A stretch of 64,000 nucleotides of DNA from Membranipora membranacea (Eukaryota > Bryozoa > Gymnolaemata > Cheilostomatida > Membraniporidae): NCBI GenBank assembly GCA_914767715.1, contig OU612068.1:20896001-20960000 (forward strand), written 5' to 3'. Every line of letters begins with the position of its first letter. The first letter of the stretch is position 1. The notes beneath the pieces were generated by a model. It made no database searches and was not told the DNA's origin. It worked only from the letters and a program-made list of their open reading frames with translations. Below, in pieces: positions 47,801-59,916 of this stretch. The translations under genes were made by a program, and so were the position numbers.

Positions 47801-50800
47801 TTGTAGGAGTTACACCTGTACACCGTTCTTTTACAGGTATCGAAAGAATGTTCAAGGTTTGTCGCATAGGGGATCACAACTCCAAACCTAGAGTGTTTGA
47901 AAGAAGCTGGTTTATGGAGAAAATGTAAAAAAGCCGTAGCACACAATGGACATAACTTGCTATCTACTGTGGTGGCCAAAACAGTTGCAACTAGGATTTT
48001 GAGCCCTAACATTACCAATCATCACTGTCCAATAATTGCATGCCACAAAATCCCACTTGAGCATGTTGAGCGCTCGATCTTCATGTCATCAAGAAACTCC
48101 CTTAAATTAACCAAAGAGCCGACCGTGATGAGATTTGATTGATTAATGAATGGTGAATATGCTCACCTTGACCAATGGGAATAGATTCAGGATCAAACTG
48201 GAGCTTTTTTGGATCAATCATCATTCCTCTTATGATTTCAGGTAGTTCAACCATAGCTGCAACAAACCAACAAAAGAAATTATGTGAGATCTCAAGTTCT
48301 CACAGCTCAGGAGATTTCGGATAAAGAGAATGGAGCCAAGAGGATGGGAGCAGGTGATACCAGACGGCGTCAACCACTTCAAAATAATGTGTATAATTAA
48401 ACCTCTTTATCGCAAACATTTGAATAATATATAATTAAAATCTTTTTATCAGACATAAATTAAAGTCCAATCTCCGTCTTTTTGGAGGGTTCAAACGCAA
48501 ACATTTGAATAATATATATAATTAAAATCTTTTTATCAGACATAAATTAAAGTCCAATCTCCGTCTTTTTGGAGGGTTCAAACGCAAACATTTAAATGAT
48601 ATATATAATTAAAACCTTTTTACCAGACACAAAACCTAAATCAAATCTCCGCTTTTGTCAAGAGGATGGGCAAATGCAACCTCCGGTTTTTTGGCCATGC
48701 TCACCCGCCGTGATGAACCCCGGTGCATATAAAAACCGGGGGTACATCAAGGCAGGGCAGTTCTAGTTGGAGAGCCCTTGGAGCATGTTTTTTCTGGTAT
48801 GGTATAGATTGCTTTTCTGGTATCTAACTTAGTTTATTATTCAAGAATAAAAATTGATTTTAATGTCGAAAAGGCATCTCAACTATGAGTCATTAGGAAA
48901 TTGAATTAATACCTACTTGTAAGAAAATTCTAAAGAACAATGTTGTGGATAAATTTGATTAGGTAAACAAAACACTTTTTGTATGGAGTTGCCTTCTTCC
49001 TCAACAGGAAGAAGTTAACTCCATATAAAATAAACATGAGCAAAATGAATGAAATAGTGGTGTCTGTTCTGCTCGGGTATTCGGCCCCAAGTGGGTTGAA
49101 TATGCGACAATTATGTTACAACATGTTTAGAAAGATTCACTTGTTTTACAATCAAACTGGCTTTTTTTTGCAAACCTTCCTAAGCAAGATCACCTTCTGA
49201 TATCTCGTTTAGGGATGATTGACAAGTGTTTGCATTTGCAAATTTTACAAATCTCACAACACCAGGCAGAAAAGTATTAAAATATTGTTTGTCAGCATCT
49301 CAATCATGGTCACTTTATATGTATTTTATAAGCCTTTCTTTACAAGCTTTGTTTGTTGGTTGGGAGGGGGCGGATCGTACAGGCCCCCTTCTCACGAACA
49401 AAGCTTGTGGAGACAGGCTAGCCTTTTCTAGGATAATTATAAAAACACATACGTTCATGTGGGATAACCTGAGGTTGAAGGCAGCGCGGCTTAAACTTTC
49501 TCAGGATGATCACAGCTATGACTATCAGTATAACACAGATAACGATGACAATCACAGCTATCGCCCAACCAGGAAATGGCTCTTCTGAAATGGAAAGTTG
49601 TATTAGGTTTTATTGAAAACAACATACAATTCTGTCAGAAATTCCGTAGTTTGAGTGGTCAGATGTTGCCTGAGTAGATGAGAGTAGAATTTCTTCTACC
49701 ACATGCCCATGTTGGTTGGGATGCGATTGATAAAGTAATGCTGATACCAGCAACCCAGGCAATGTTTGAGCACCTTACTCTAAGGGGTCCGCAGCTGCTG
49801 CAAGGTACGTCAGTGGATATATCACATCCAAAACACACAGAGCATGAGGATAAATCAGGATATGAGAAATTCAGGATAAGAGAAATTCGGATGTTAAAGG
49901 TCAAAGGTCAGAGATATCTAACATTGTACCTGATGGTCACATCATGTAAACTGTCAGATTGTCACAATATGAAAAACATAAGGGAGGATGAATTGTTGCT
50001 GACCATAAACGTATTAACATTACATTATGGTGAAAATATCAATATTGATGGTTTATCTTGTAATTGGAATTTCACTCGCTTGGCTCTGTGCAGGTTTGCA
50101 AACATATTTGAGAGGAATGCCAGAGGTGATTTGATATTAATATCAAAGAACAATATTTTACACAATACTTACCAGCCCACTTTTTTAGGGTCAGGTCACC
50201 AACTGATAACTCATTTTGTGCCACATCTACCTGTTAGTATTAATAAATTAATGAGTAAAAAGCTTAGTCATGTTGTTTCAAACAGAAATGGTAAGTGGAA
50301 AACTTTGTATTTACAAACAGCTTCTGTGCCATCCTTGAAACATAATTTTGGAATGACCTTCATATCAAGCAAAAGCTGCTTTTATACACTGGGCGATGAC
50401 AGTACAGAGTTGTCCTTTCTTGCACCTTTCTTGGACCTTGGCCGAGCCTAGTGGACGGGTGTGGAGAGGGCTGATATGGATCGAGTGTATTTTTAGAGTT
50501 TGGTCAAGCCTTGTATTTAATGGACATTTTAAAAATACCCTCAGTTGAACACAGTGGTTGGCTTTACATCTTCATAAGACTCTTGGAAAACTGCAAAAAA
50601 AGAATTGCCGTCTTTTATTTTCATCTTAGAAAGTAGATTTAAAGATTAGACAGCGGCATAGTAATGGGAAGCCGGTATCTGGATTGTAACAATCATGAAA
50701 TAAATTAGACTTTAAAAATGATACTATGATCCAAACTTACAACAACCGCGGCTGAGGCTTCCTTTGATTCATCACCAAACAGCTTACTAGCTACGGCGTT

Positions 50801-53800
50801 GAATGTGCAGCTAAGTTTAGAATCGGAGAGCTCAATAACTATGCAATCTATATTCTGAAGGGCGCTTTTAAGAGTTACTTTGTAATCACTCTTTATCAAA
50901 CCTGAGCTAAGCTTCTGCCCTGTCAGGTTTAAAGTGTTTTCTCCTTTGACTAGCTGCATAGGCTGTAAATAATGTGAGATTTGAACTTGTTGATTGCACA
51001 CTACATATAATAATAATAGCGTGAATAAATCTAGGACAGTACCATAAATATCAAGGTCCAGAGTTGTCCTCTCATTTGTTATGTGAAGACAGCTATTCTT
51101 GTTTAGCCAAATACTATGGAAAGTATGAGGAGTTATTATAAGGGAAGGGATGAGATGAACACACAAAGGTCAATTCAATATTCTAGAGCGGCAGCTCTCT
51201 GTTTCAGTTACAATACAATGTAAGGGCACCATTGAGATTACCTCAGTGCTGAGCTGATCAAATACTGGAACTGTATCACTCAGCTTTAGTTGATTGTTAG
51301 TATCAGACAAAGGTACTCCATCAGACATTAGAACCATTGAGAAGGTGTGTTCAGAAGAATCAGATGTTGTAGCACTCTGTCTTTTCTCTGAATCACAAAT
51401 TTAGTCATAAATAATGAAAATTTCAAGTTAATGGCAGCTGGGCTTTGTTTGGTAATATTTTCAGCGATAAACAAGTAATTATAGAAACTGCTACAATTTT
51501 TAGTAAAGTCTGTTTCGGCAGATACTTCCTTGATACTTTCACTTGAAACTTGAAAAAAAGTTTGCATAGCACTTTTGAACCTATCTCTGGATTAAGTTGA
51601 GGCTGAGGTTAAACCTCCCACTCACCTCTGATGAGACCTGATACATCTGGTAGTACACAAATCACTTCTTGCACTTTTCCATCATATGTGCAATTCTACA
51701 ATATTCAATAATAGACGGGCATGAAAACCTGCACATAGTCTGGAGCGCATCTATATTTTTTAATCATTCATTTCATTATATTTCTTACACAATCAGATGA
51801 AAAAAAGAAATAAACATGACGGAAACTAAGGTTACCTCGGTAATGGAGTTTTGCTGCTCAGTCTGGGAGGTCCTCCATATTCTAATTTGGTAAAGCTGTG
51901 CTGAGTCACCGTTTTTGATGGCAAATACCATGTCCACACCGCCGCTACATAATTGCAAAACATGTTTTCAGTACCATACTCAGATAGGTAATGATCTGAT
52001 ATAATCCTATCCTCATATATTTAATATGTATTATTTTATAGTCCATTCTGTTTCCGCCAATGGTTCAGAAAAAAAACTGTTAGAAAAGTTGAAGCTGGTA
52101 GTTCAACATAAATATTCAAATCAATATGTCAAAAGAAATTTAAGAGTTACCTACCTGACTATTCCTTGCTGCCGGGGAGCATTGCTGACTTCTGGATTAG
52201 GCATATATGTATACACATATCGTGCTGTACTAAGATTTGAGGCTAATGGAAACGTGAATTCTATGTCTACTCGGCCATTTTCTCTCCCCGAGGGCATTTT
52301 GAGTGTTAACTCACCACTGTTTATTCTGCAATACATTAAATCACCGTCAAAATCTCTAGAGTCAGTCATATGATATGGTTGATGGAATTTGATAAATTAC
52401 TATATTCATGTTGCAAAGGTTTATACTGGACACTGGAGTTTATGAAGGACACAATGTTCTCTTTACTAACTGATCCAGCGTCAGTAGGAGTGCAGAATAG
52501 CCTGGGCAGGCTGTCGTGGGTGGATGGGTAGGGGGTTGGGTTGGTGGGTGAGAGTATGGTGGGGGAACCCACGCAACCCCAACAGCCTACGCAGGCTGAG
52601 TGCAGATGGCTTATTGAAACAAACTAGACCAATGGATACTGTGTAAAAAATACCATGACGGTTTTTGTTGCCGCAAATAATGACGATGTATATTGTATGT
52701 GCTAGTTTCAAATAAATGATAGACCAAGTTATGGAAATGGCTGAGAAATGGCTGACTGGCTTGCATATGTTACCATTAATTAGTGGATATTACAGGTAAG
52801 ACAACAATAACGCACCTGGTAAAGTTTACTGGCTTCTTGTCAACGTATATTGACAGATTAGAAGGCAAATAACCTTTAGCATGTACGATTGTACCTCCAT
52901 TTCTCTGTCCACTAAGCGGCCTCACTTCATCGACTCGAACCAGCTACAAAAGTAACACAAATTTTGCATACATTAACCAAAGTAGGAGGGAGAGAGCGAT
53001 CCGGCTTGATCAGTATACTAGAAGTTTCATAAAGACAGTACCCTGCCTCTAGCGCAAGGCCTGTCAAGGAATACGTTTTGAGGAATTTCGTCCAGCATTT
53101 CTTTGATTGTAATGATCTAACATAGGGCAAATGCTTTCGATAATAATATCTTGCGACAATTGTGTTACTGAATGACATTTGATCATGCCCCCTGTTGAAA
53201 TCCATTATAGTCAAAGGTACTTTTGAATTGACTCCTACGACCAATGTGAGGGTATAGTCGACTTTCCTGATCTCGAAAAGGGTTTATCACTCACTTGACA
53301 AGTTGGGGTTGGGTTATCCCATGTCCCAACTACTCTCTCACTATCATCTCTCTTTTCCACACATTGACTTGTATTATGCAGTGTTGACAGTGCGAAGCCT
53401 TCTTTACAGTTGAACCTGATAGTATCCCCGTATCGATATTCCTCAAGTTCTTGACTCGCCACAAGATTTGTATCCTCGATTGGAGGCTGTTCACAAATAG
53501 GCTGACCTGAAATATTAAACAGGTTTTTCCTATGGCATATTAAACATAAATCCAGCAATCACAACAAATGCTGATGTAACCGAACAGATGGAGTGAATGA
53601 TTTCTGAAGATATAATATATAAGGGTTTCACCAGAGGGCTTCATTCCATCGAACCACTTTTATCAACAACTCACTGTAGTTCAAGGATAGATAGAGTCCA
53701 TATGAGCTGTCCCCATCTGTAACTGAAGAGCCTATATATATGACACCATCTATCAGGTTAAGAGTCTCAGGTAGACTGACCATGCAAACTGAGGAGTTAC

Positions 53801-56800
53801 CAGTCACAAAGTAAGGATCTGTTCCACACCCTGTTAAAAGAAAAGTGTAAGGTTTATAAACAGTGCTGCAGTTCTTGGGGAGGCAGTGTGGTAAGGAGGC
53901 AGTGCCCCCCGTCCAAGAACGCTAAATTATGCGGCCTGAAAACTCTAGTTGAATGATCCATTTCAGAATCAGCTCTTTTGGGCCTTTTGATTATATACAA
54001 TTTTGCCTTTGCTCCAGCCGCATGTGAGTAACTCACAGCTCCCCAAATAGTTTTCCTTTGCACCCTCAGGGACTTTGCCGCTCTTATCATTTCTTTCTAA
54101 ACAACAGCCCTGCATTATTAGGCATTAACGGTTCTGCTGCCTGCTATTGGTCAAGTCAAACTGAAATGTTGAAGCTGTCTTGTTCAAACAAAATGTCTGG
54201 TCTTGTCTCATCACGCCAAGGACAAAAATGAGTTTGGCCAATGATGACGAAATCAGTTTTATCAATGAAGTCTAAGTCAAGCCTACCTTTGCAAACAGTA
54301 GATACTTGGTCTTTAGCCAGATTAATCAGCTTCAGTGAGTTGTCTGCTCTATCAGCCACAAGCAGTACCTCATCGGGGATAAGCCATATTATGGAACTGA
54401 GGCTAGATGTATGATGCGTTGGCGCGTCAGCTTGAAAAAAATCTGCAATAAGAAAATGGCTCTCTAAAACTTTATCTGCTTTTTCAAGTTTATTCCACTG
54501 TCACTCAGTGGTGCAGCGGTGCAGCGGTGCAACGGTTCAGCGGTGCAACGGTGAATCAGTGCAGCGGTGCAACGGTGAATCAGTGCAGCGGTGAATCAGT
54601 GCAGCGGTGCAACGGTGAATCAGTGCATTGGAGTGGTGGTAAACATTAAACAAGTCCTTGGTCCTTGGTAGGCCTACCTGATCATACTACGAGTGGCCTA
54701 GGATGGGTGCAGGATGGTTTGGGTTACCTCCCTGGAAAAAAGTTGTAAGTTTAAGTGTTCAAAAATGCTAGGTTTTTTAGGCCTGAGTGCAATAATATTA
54801 TTAACTTTGTAATTATTATATATTATAAACTCCAAAATGATGAAAAAAATCGCAGCATGTCAAAAGTTTATGACAGAAAATCATAAATGGCAAGTAAATG
54901 TTTTAAGTGGCAGATGTTTTGTTCAATTGTTCGATCTATCAAAAATTAAAATTCATTATAACATTATAGAAGTTCAGGAAACAGTTATGGTAGTCATCAA
55001 GGTCATAAAACTAAAAAATGTCACCATTTCCTCCAAGAATTTCCTCTCCCAATTAGTTGTAGGGATTTAGGGATAAAAGATAAAGATTAAGAGTCACAAG
55101 GAATCCAGTCAACCTATGGAATATTTGTTCTATCATTACATTCTTCTTTCTAAGCCTACTAAATTTAATTTGCCATATGCATTCTAAAGGAATGGTCATC
55201 CTTTGGGCACTTCATGCTTCATCTTGCATACTTACGGAACTTTGCTCTTTTTTTTATGCGAATCTTTAACAATTTCAACAATTTGTACACATCTACAAAC
55301 CTCCAAATCTAGCGCTGGATAGTGTACCATCCTGTGTCTCGAAACCCTCAGGTCTGTTATCATCATTAGATGCATTGGATCCAGCTATTTGCACGAGCTC
55401 TGCTGTCTTTAGATTGTATTTCACTATACCAAACCTCTGAGTGATGAAGAGATGTTCTTTTGTCGAGTCAAAGACTAATGCTGTTGGTTTCTCAAAATTA
55501 TCATTTCCTGAAATCAGCGGCTCTACCATACCTGAAATTATGCAGAAAATCTAAGTGACAAAATTAAAGACAAGACAAAGATGTCGAAGGTACAAAACAA
55601 TAAGAAATAATGCTGAAAACTGGTCTGAATGGGGGAGAGGTAGAAAATACTAGTTCATACTGTTCAACACTAGCAATACCTGTGTTAACAATGAGAGAAT
55701 ATCAGAATTGTATTGAGTAACTGTGTTAAAGGTCAAATGATAGTACCTGTTGCAAGGTCATGCCGAGCCAAAAGGCCTCTGTCTGTACTGCAAAGGTAGA
55801 AGAGTTCTTGCTTCTCCTCATTAGCTATAACCGCTGTCAATTCCATGAACTTAGCTTCTCTTGCGGTAACATTTTCATACATCAAACTCTGGTCTGCTCC
55901 ACATCTCCCTGCGATTGTTGTAACCCTGTTTGTAGACCTTACCAGTTTTCTCACACATTGATTACCATCAGCTATTATGACTTCAGATCCGTTGTTAATT
56001 TGAATCATGTCGTTGACCCCATGGAAACCCGCATAGATGCCAACATCATCTTCGAGTCCGGAGCCGGTTGGAGACCCTAGAATCAAAATATAAGTGGTAA
56101 TTTGCGACAAAATTTTCTTGTTTCTTTCTATTCAAAGGTTATATATTCAGTCAACACCAAAACATACAACAAGAGATCATCCTCTCTGATAAATATCAGT
56201 GCTTAACATGAGAAGATAACTTACGAACCTGCTAAATATTGGATTTCTCCTTGCTGAGAGATTGTGGCGACACTATGCTGATTGGAGATCAGAAACCCTC
56301 CGGGGTTTAGTAGATCAGGCTCAATATCATACGCCTTTCTCAATTCCTGTTCATATTGTATCTCATTAAGTTCACCAAAAGTTATCAGTGAATCACTAAA
56401 AAAACAGTAAGTCTGCCTTTGGTTTTATAACGGCAAATGTATCACAAGAGCAGTGGTTAAAAACAGGTGCTGAAATCTTGTTAATAATTGCCCCCTATTT
56501 AATTATATACCATGATAGCGTAAAGATTTATCTCATACCCCCTTGAGCTCAATGGTGTAAACTCAGACATATTTAAAAATAACTACTACATACATCCATG
56601 CTGTTAGAAATTTAATATAGCAATATCCCTGAGAAATTCTATATAGCAATTTTCTTTAGACATTTCATATAGCAATTTTCTTGAGAAGTGTCCCAACAAG
56701 CTGATACCATACTGCACACTAGTGCCCCCGGTAAAAGCTTGATTCCTACGAATCTGATCCATAGCTTATCCATACAGTGTGCGCTGTTTTCAGAATGAAC

Positions 56801-57395
56801 ACTCAGTTTTCAACATTATATTTGTGATAGAAATAAAATCTAGCAATAATATGAGTTACTCATCTAAAAGCAATTACTGAGAGACATGATACTGAATGGC
56901 TAACTATACCGATGACCAGTATTTATAATCTTTGTATATACCCTTCTATGAGAGCCACTGTTGAACAATGCAGCTGTTTGGACGCAGATTTTAAGGCAGC
57001 AAAATATGTGAGGATTGGAAACCTTGTCTGACGCACATAACCACTAAATCATGTTTAGATAGTTTGGGTTTCATGGTAGTGGTTGTCAGTCAGAGGCTGG
57101 CATCAACCCATCAAAACTGAATCAGAGACCAAACCCTGGCCCTGGTGATCTTAGCCTTATCTTAAAGAGCCAATGAGTTTGAGATAATGCTAGGCAATCT
57201 CAGTTCTTATCCACAAACCTCGAGGCTACCCCGGACCGGGAAGGGTGTCCCAGCCTCCCTGCTCGCACTAAGTGTATCAGGTTTATGGGTTATACTGAAT
57301 GATGAGCTTGATACTTACTTGAGGATACGACCTGGTCCCGGGCAAACTGAGACGACTTCAACCCAAAAAAGTGAGATCAAAACTACTGTCAACAT
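44005..57395 (-). CDS. RTK-C: complete NHL-Sushi-IPT receptor tyrosine kinase
   Basis: Paralogue of RTK-B, 1196 aa from 24 coding exons: 57319-57395, 56229-56395, 55747-56076, 55301-55531, 54287-54442, 53675-53830, 53295-53506, 52816-52943, 52155-52325, 51836-51944, 51626-51695, 51242-51387, 50741-50962, 50173-50230, 49453-49584, 48167-48256, 47603-47680, 47283-47470, 46809-46918, 46372-46534, 45835-45971, 45099-45262, 44654-44821, 44005-44132. Exon phases are identical to RTK-B; a few exons differ in length by whole codons, except exon 22 (164 vs 146 nt, an insertion of six codons) and the last exon. ATG at 57395 starts the signal peptide MLTVVLISLFWVEVVSVCPG. From exon 4 onward it is clearly diverged from RTK-A/B, whereas exons 1-3 and the promoter are almost identical to RTK-A. 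No disabling change seen apart from a shifted C-terminal end. Confidence 0.85.
48411..48660. repeat. Three-copy tandem repeat, period 85-87 bp
   Basis: Units start with CGCAAACATTTGAATAATAT at 48411, 48496 and 48583 (the third diverged) and each contains CCAATCTCCGTCTTTTTGG or a variant. It lies in the RTK-C intron between the juxtamembrane and TM exons. Confidence 0.8.
49330..49421. mobile_element. Small inverted-repeat element (same family as 11463-11536)
   Basis: Ends AAGCCTTTCTTTACAAGCTT and AAGCTTGTGGAGACAGGCTA with a G-rich centre. Located in the RTK-C intron next to the TM exon (49453). Confidence 0.55.
50173..53506 (-). other. RTK-C Sushi, IPT-like and membrane-proximal exons (exons 7-14)
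   Basis: The Sushi module (53295-53506) keeps the four cysteines and the Trp (PICEQP, FNCKEG, SQCVEK, TWDNPTPTCQ). IPT-like exons: 52816-52943 (one codon shorter than RTK-B), 52155-52325, 51836-51944, 51626-51695, 51242-51387 and 50741-50962. The short exon 50173-50230 (VDVAQNELSVGDLTLKKW) restores phase for the TM exon and ends 13 residues before the membrane. Confidence 0.72.
52497..52597. mobile_element. 101-bp inverted-repeat element with 9-bp duplication
   Basis: AGCCTGGGCAGGCTGTCGTG at the left is mirrored by CAACAGCCTACGCAGGCT at the right; the inside is G-rich. GAGTGCAGA flanks it on both sides (52488-52496 and 52598-52606). A 9-bp duplication suggests a Mutator-like source. It lies in an RTK-C intron between exons 8 and 9. 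Confidence 0.6.
53675..56395 (-). other. RTK-C NHL propeller and Cys-linker exons (exons 2-6)
   Basis: Blade signatures: VIIADGNQCVRKL (exon 55747-56076), HLFITQRFGIVKYNL (exon 55301-55531) and VLLVADRADNSLKLINL (exon 54287-54442). The second half of exon 4 is strongly diverged from RTK-A/B (KTAELVQIAGSNASNDDNRP here, ETSQLLLVAGSSASRLSSRP there), while its first half equals RTK-A. Exon 6 carries the two-cysteine linker. Confidence 0.7.
54514..54627. repeat. Minisatellite GTGCAGCGGTGCAACGGTGAATCA
   Basis: Mixed array of three short words (GTGCAGCG, GTGCAACG and GTGAATCA) repeated over about 115 bp in the RTK-C intron between NHL exons 4 and 5. It is GC-richer than its surroundings and absent from the same intron in RTK-A and RTK-B. 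Confidence 0.75.
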
Positions 57396-59150
57396 ATCCT
57401 GAGAAAGGTGTTCTTTACAATAGAGGTCCTATCAGCCAGTCAGCAGGCTGTAGTACCCGATGGTTCACCAGTATAACTAGTAGTAGTTCAGGCAAGTAGT
57501 AATACTCCTTGGCTCAAGTTTTAGGTAGCTGTTGTCTCAGGATTGAGGATTTCTGTGAGTAAATGAGCACAAGGGGTTAGTGATTCCTTGATGTGAGTTG
57601 CCAAAATATAACTGCAGTACCAATGTGTACTAGTTGGTCGACTCAATGACTATCCTCTTATGGTCAATAAACCATGACAAAGTGTGTGTAGTATAAGGTT
57701 AGAGGATAACCTCAGAGTATCACCATGGTAACCAATGGGTAAGCTCTTGGCTAATAAATGCAATGAAATCACTTAAATGTGCAAATCAAAATTTTGTGAA
57801 TTCTTGTCAGAAGTTGAGGTTTTTGTATCAATGAAATCATGCCACAGGATTCTGGATAAACAGATGCAGGCGAGAAATAGTCCTCACGCAAGCTTAGCGT
57901 TGCGTCCAATCACTTTTATTGATATTTAATGGATTTTAATATCATTCCTCAATTTTTTGCCGCGAATAATTTTGCAATTTTTCCATTCACATCGTGATAT
58001 TTCGACTTGACCACGACCAAAGTTCTTTATAGACAGTCTGGTAGTGTACTCTGTACACTTGAGACCACAATTTTAAAGTGTTATTTTAAATTGGATTCAT
58101 GTTTCCAAAGATTTGTTTCATCAACAACCCATCATTTCACAGCAGCGAATGGCCACCAAGATCTTGGCGCTAAGCACTACACTCTTTTCTCATATAGCAA
58201 TGAAACCCATCATGCTATCTGCCAAATTTCAAACATAGCAGTACATAATTATGCCAGAATGCCAGTAAAATCTGAATGCACTGGGTAGCAGAAAAACATA
58301 CTATGGTCTTGATTGGTTATAAAAGATAAAATATTATTGATAATAAACAACTGATCTCATCCTCTTGCGCAAGTTAATCAATCAACCATAAGGAAATAAG
58401 ATGATTTATCTCATTTTTGGTCGTGAAGACATACCCTCATGAGGAAACGAAAATATTTTATTGTAGCTAATTTCTCCATTGAGACAATCTGTCCTCCCTT
58501 CTGACAGTCTTTGATTGACCTTATTGTTATCTGTAAAGCTGTCAAATGATTGCAAGGCAAACGAAAAAAAAGAATTAAGTATGACCAAGGAGTTCCATGG
58601 TATCACTGAGAAAGGGTTTATCCTCACATTCTACTTAGTTTATACATTCCTCTCTCCCTCATGAAATAGAAACTATTTTTGCAATGTTCTATTTGCATTT
58701 AATTGGCTATGAGGCAAACTGAGTTTATTTGATTCAACTTGCTTGAATATAACTACAGGAGACTTGTTTTTGTAACTAGATAGTAAGCAAGAGGTATAAG
58801 GGGACTTACCCTGTTGTTCAGAGTATCAGGATATGATAATATGAGGTAATAGCATTTGAAATAAGTCACTTTAGGGTCAAATGTGTCACTCGGTAACTGT
58901 ATCCTGCAATCTTAGAACATCTCATTCAATTCTTTGTCAACTGCAAAAAGAGAACCTAACTCTGATAAATCCCCCTTTGTTCAGAGTGTCAAATCCGGGC
59001 AAAAAACTGAAATGTCATTAATTGGGCAATAAAGCTCATCTGGTGCTTACACCACTCAAGCCGAGAGTTATGTGTACATTGGACAAGAGAGCACAACTTG
59101 CCAGGGTATAATAATAATCGTCTTATAATGAGATGCCAACATTTACTCAC
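55464..59150. repeat. Promoter and N-terminal duplication, copy 2 (matches 7874-11690)
   Basis: RTK-C counterpart. Beyond about 59150 it enters unique sequence leading to the TRP exons. Confidence 0.85.
57721..57739 (-). promoter_or_regulatory. X-box/CCAAT-like conserved block, RTK-C
   Basis: CACCATGGTAACCAATGGG, 326 bp upstream of the RTK-C ATG, identical in sequence and distance to RTK-A as expected from the recent duplication. Confidence 0.45.
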
Positions 59151-59916
59151 TACTACACTCTTGGCGTGATTTGTGTAAGGGAGTTGTTAATACTCTGCTG
59201 GTCGATGTCACTGGCTATCTATAGTCTCAATCATTATCGTGGCAGCTCATTGTATTCATTCATTTATTGATATTTTCTATATGGTAATAGAGCACAACGT
59301 TGTCTCCTCCGATTGGAAATAAAATCTTCACGGCATTATACAGCAGTATTTATTTGGCACAGAATAATGTACATAATGTATCATTATCAGCTATTTGAAT
59401 TACACATGGAGTAGTGTTTACACACCTCAAAGGTGATAAACTAACAGCAATACAAGATGAGACATCATGGTTGGAAAATGTTGTAGCAGTCGCTTAAATA
59501 TCACTCACAACAAAAATGATTATTTGTCCAGATGAATCATTCATATTGGATGGGGTAGTATGAAGAGTCAACTCAGTTGATATAAAGGACTTTTAGTCCC
59601 TGGTTCTTGCCGGCTTTAGGTATAAGCCTATTATACCAGCAAAAGAGTTTGGTCAGAAAATAACTCAATTTCAAAAACAATGAAGAATAATAAAATAGAG
59701 AGAGTGTTCTGTATACAAAAATAGTCATAATCTGATCTGTAATTGGAGAAAAAAAGGGAAGCCAACAGCATAACAAATTCTTCATGACAGAAATGTTTTA
59801 GAAGCTGTAGGGTTGTCACATTCAGACTTTTCATATACAGCCACCGACCGGGGTGCCGTCAGACAGTAGGCAAGAGTCTGGGGGGGGGGGCTCAGACTAC
59901 ATAATATACAGAGTTA
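59151..59916. other. Intergenic, 3' flank of TRP exons
   Basis: No coding exon recognised. A poly-G run lies just before 59891. This is the likely 3' UTR and downstream flank of the TRP-type exons. Confidence 0.4.

Larger units (their letters stand above)
45099..49584 (-). other. RTK-C transmembrane, juxtamembrane and tyrosine kinase exons
   Basis: TM exon 49453-49584 (WAIAVIVIVICVILIVIAV then ILRKFK). Juxtamembrane 48167-48256 ends in IPIGQ, so the Gly loop GQGYFGKV spans the splice to 47603-47680. Then VAVK lysine; helix-C glutamate in MFLEEACFL (47283-47470); hinge region VILPYMELGDLCSL; catalytic loop LLHRDIAARNC (46809-46918); DFGMSKDVYSSDYYRDG and KPVKWMALES (46372-46534); WSFGVLIWELFTNGGEPYP (45835-45971); CWSDVPSERPTIS (45099-45262). 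All residues needed for catalysis are present. Exon 45099-45262 also carries a short acidic repeat (ENAENAENEAE) absent from RTK-B. Confidence 0.87.

Noticed and set aside
48411-48660. Regular repeats considered as a CRISPR array
   Set aside because: Eukaryotic intron; units are contiguous tandem copies without unique spacers.
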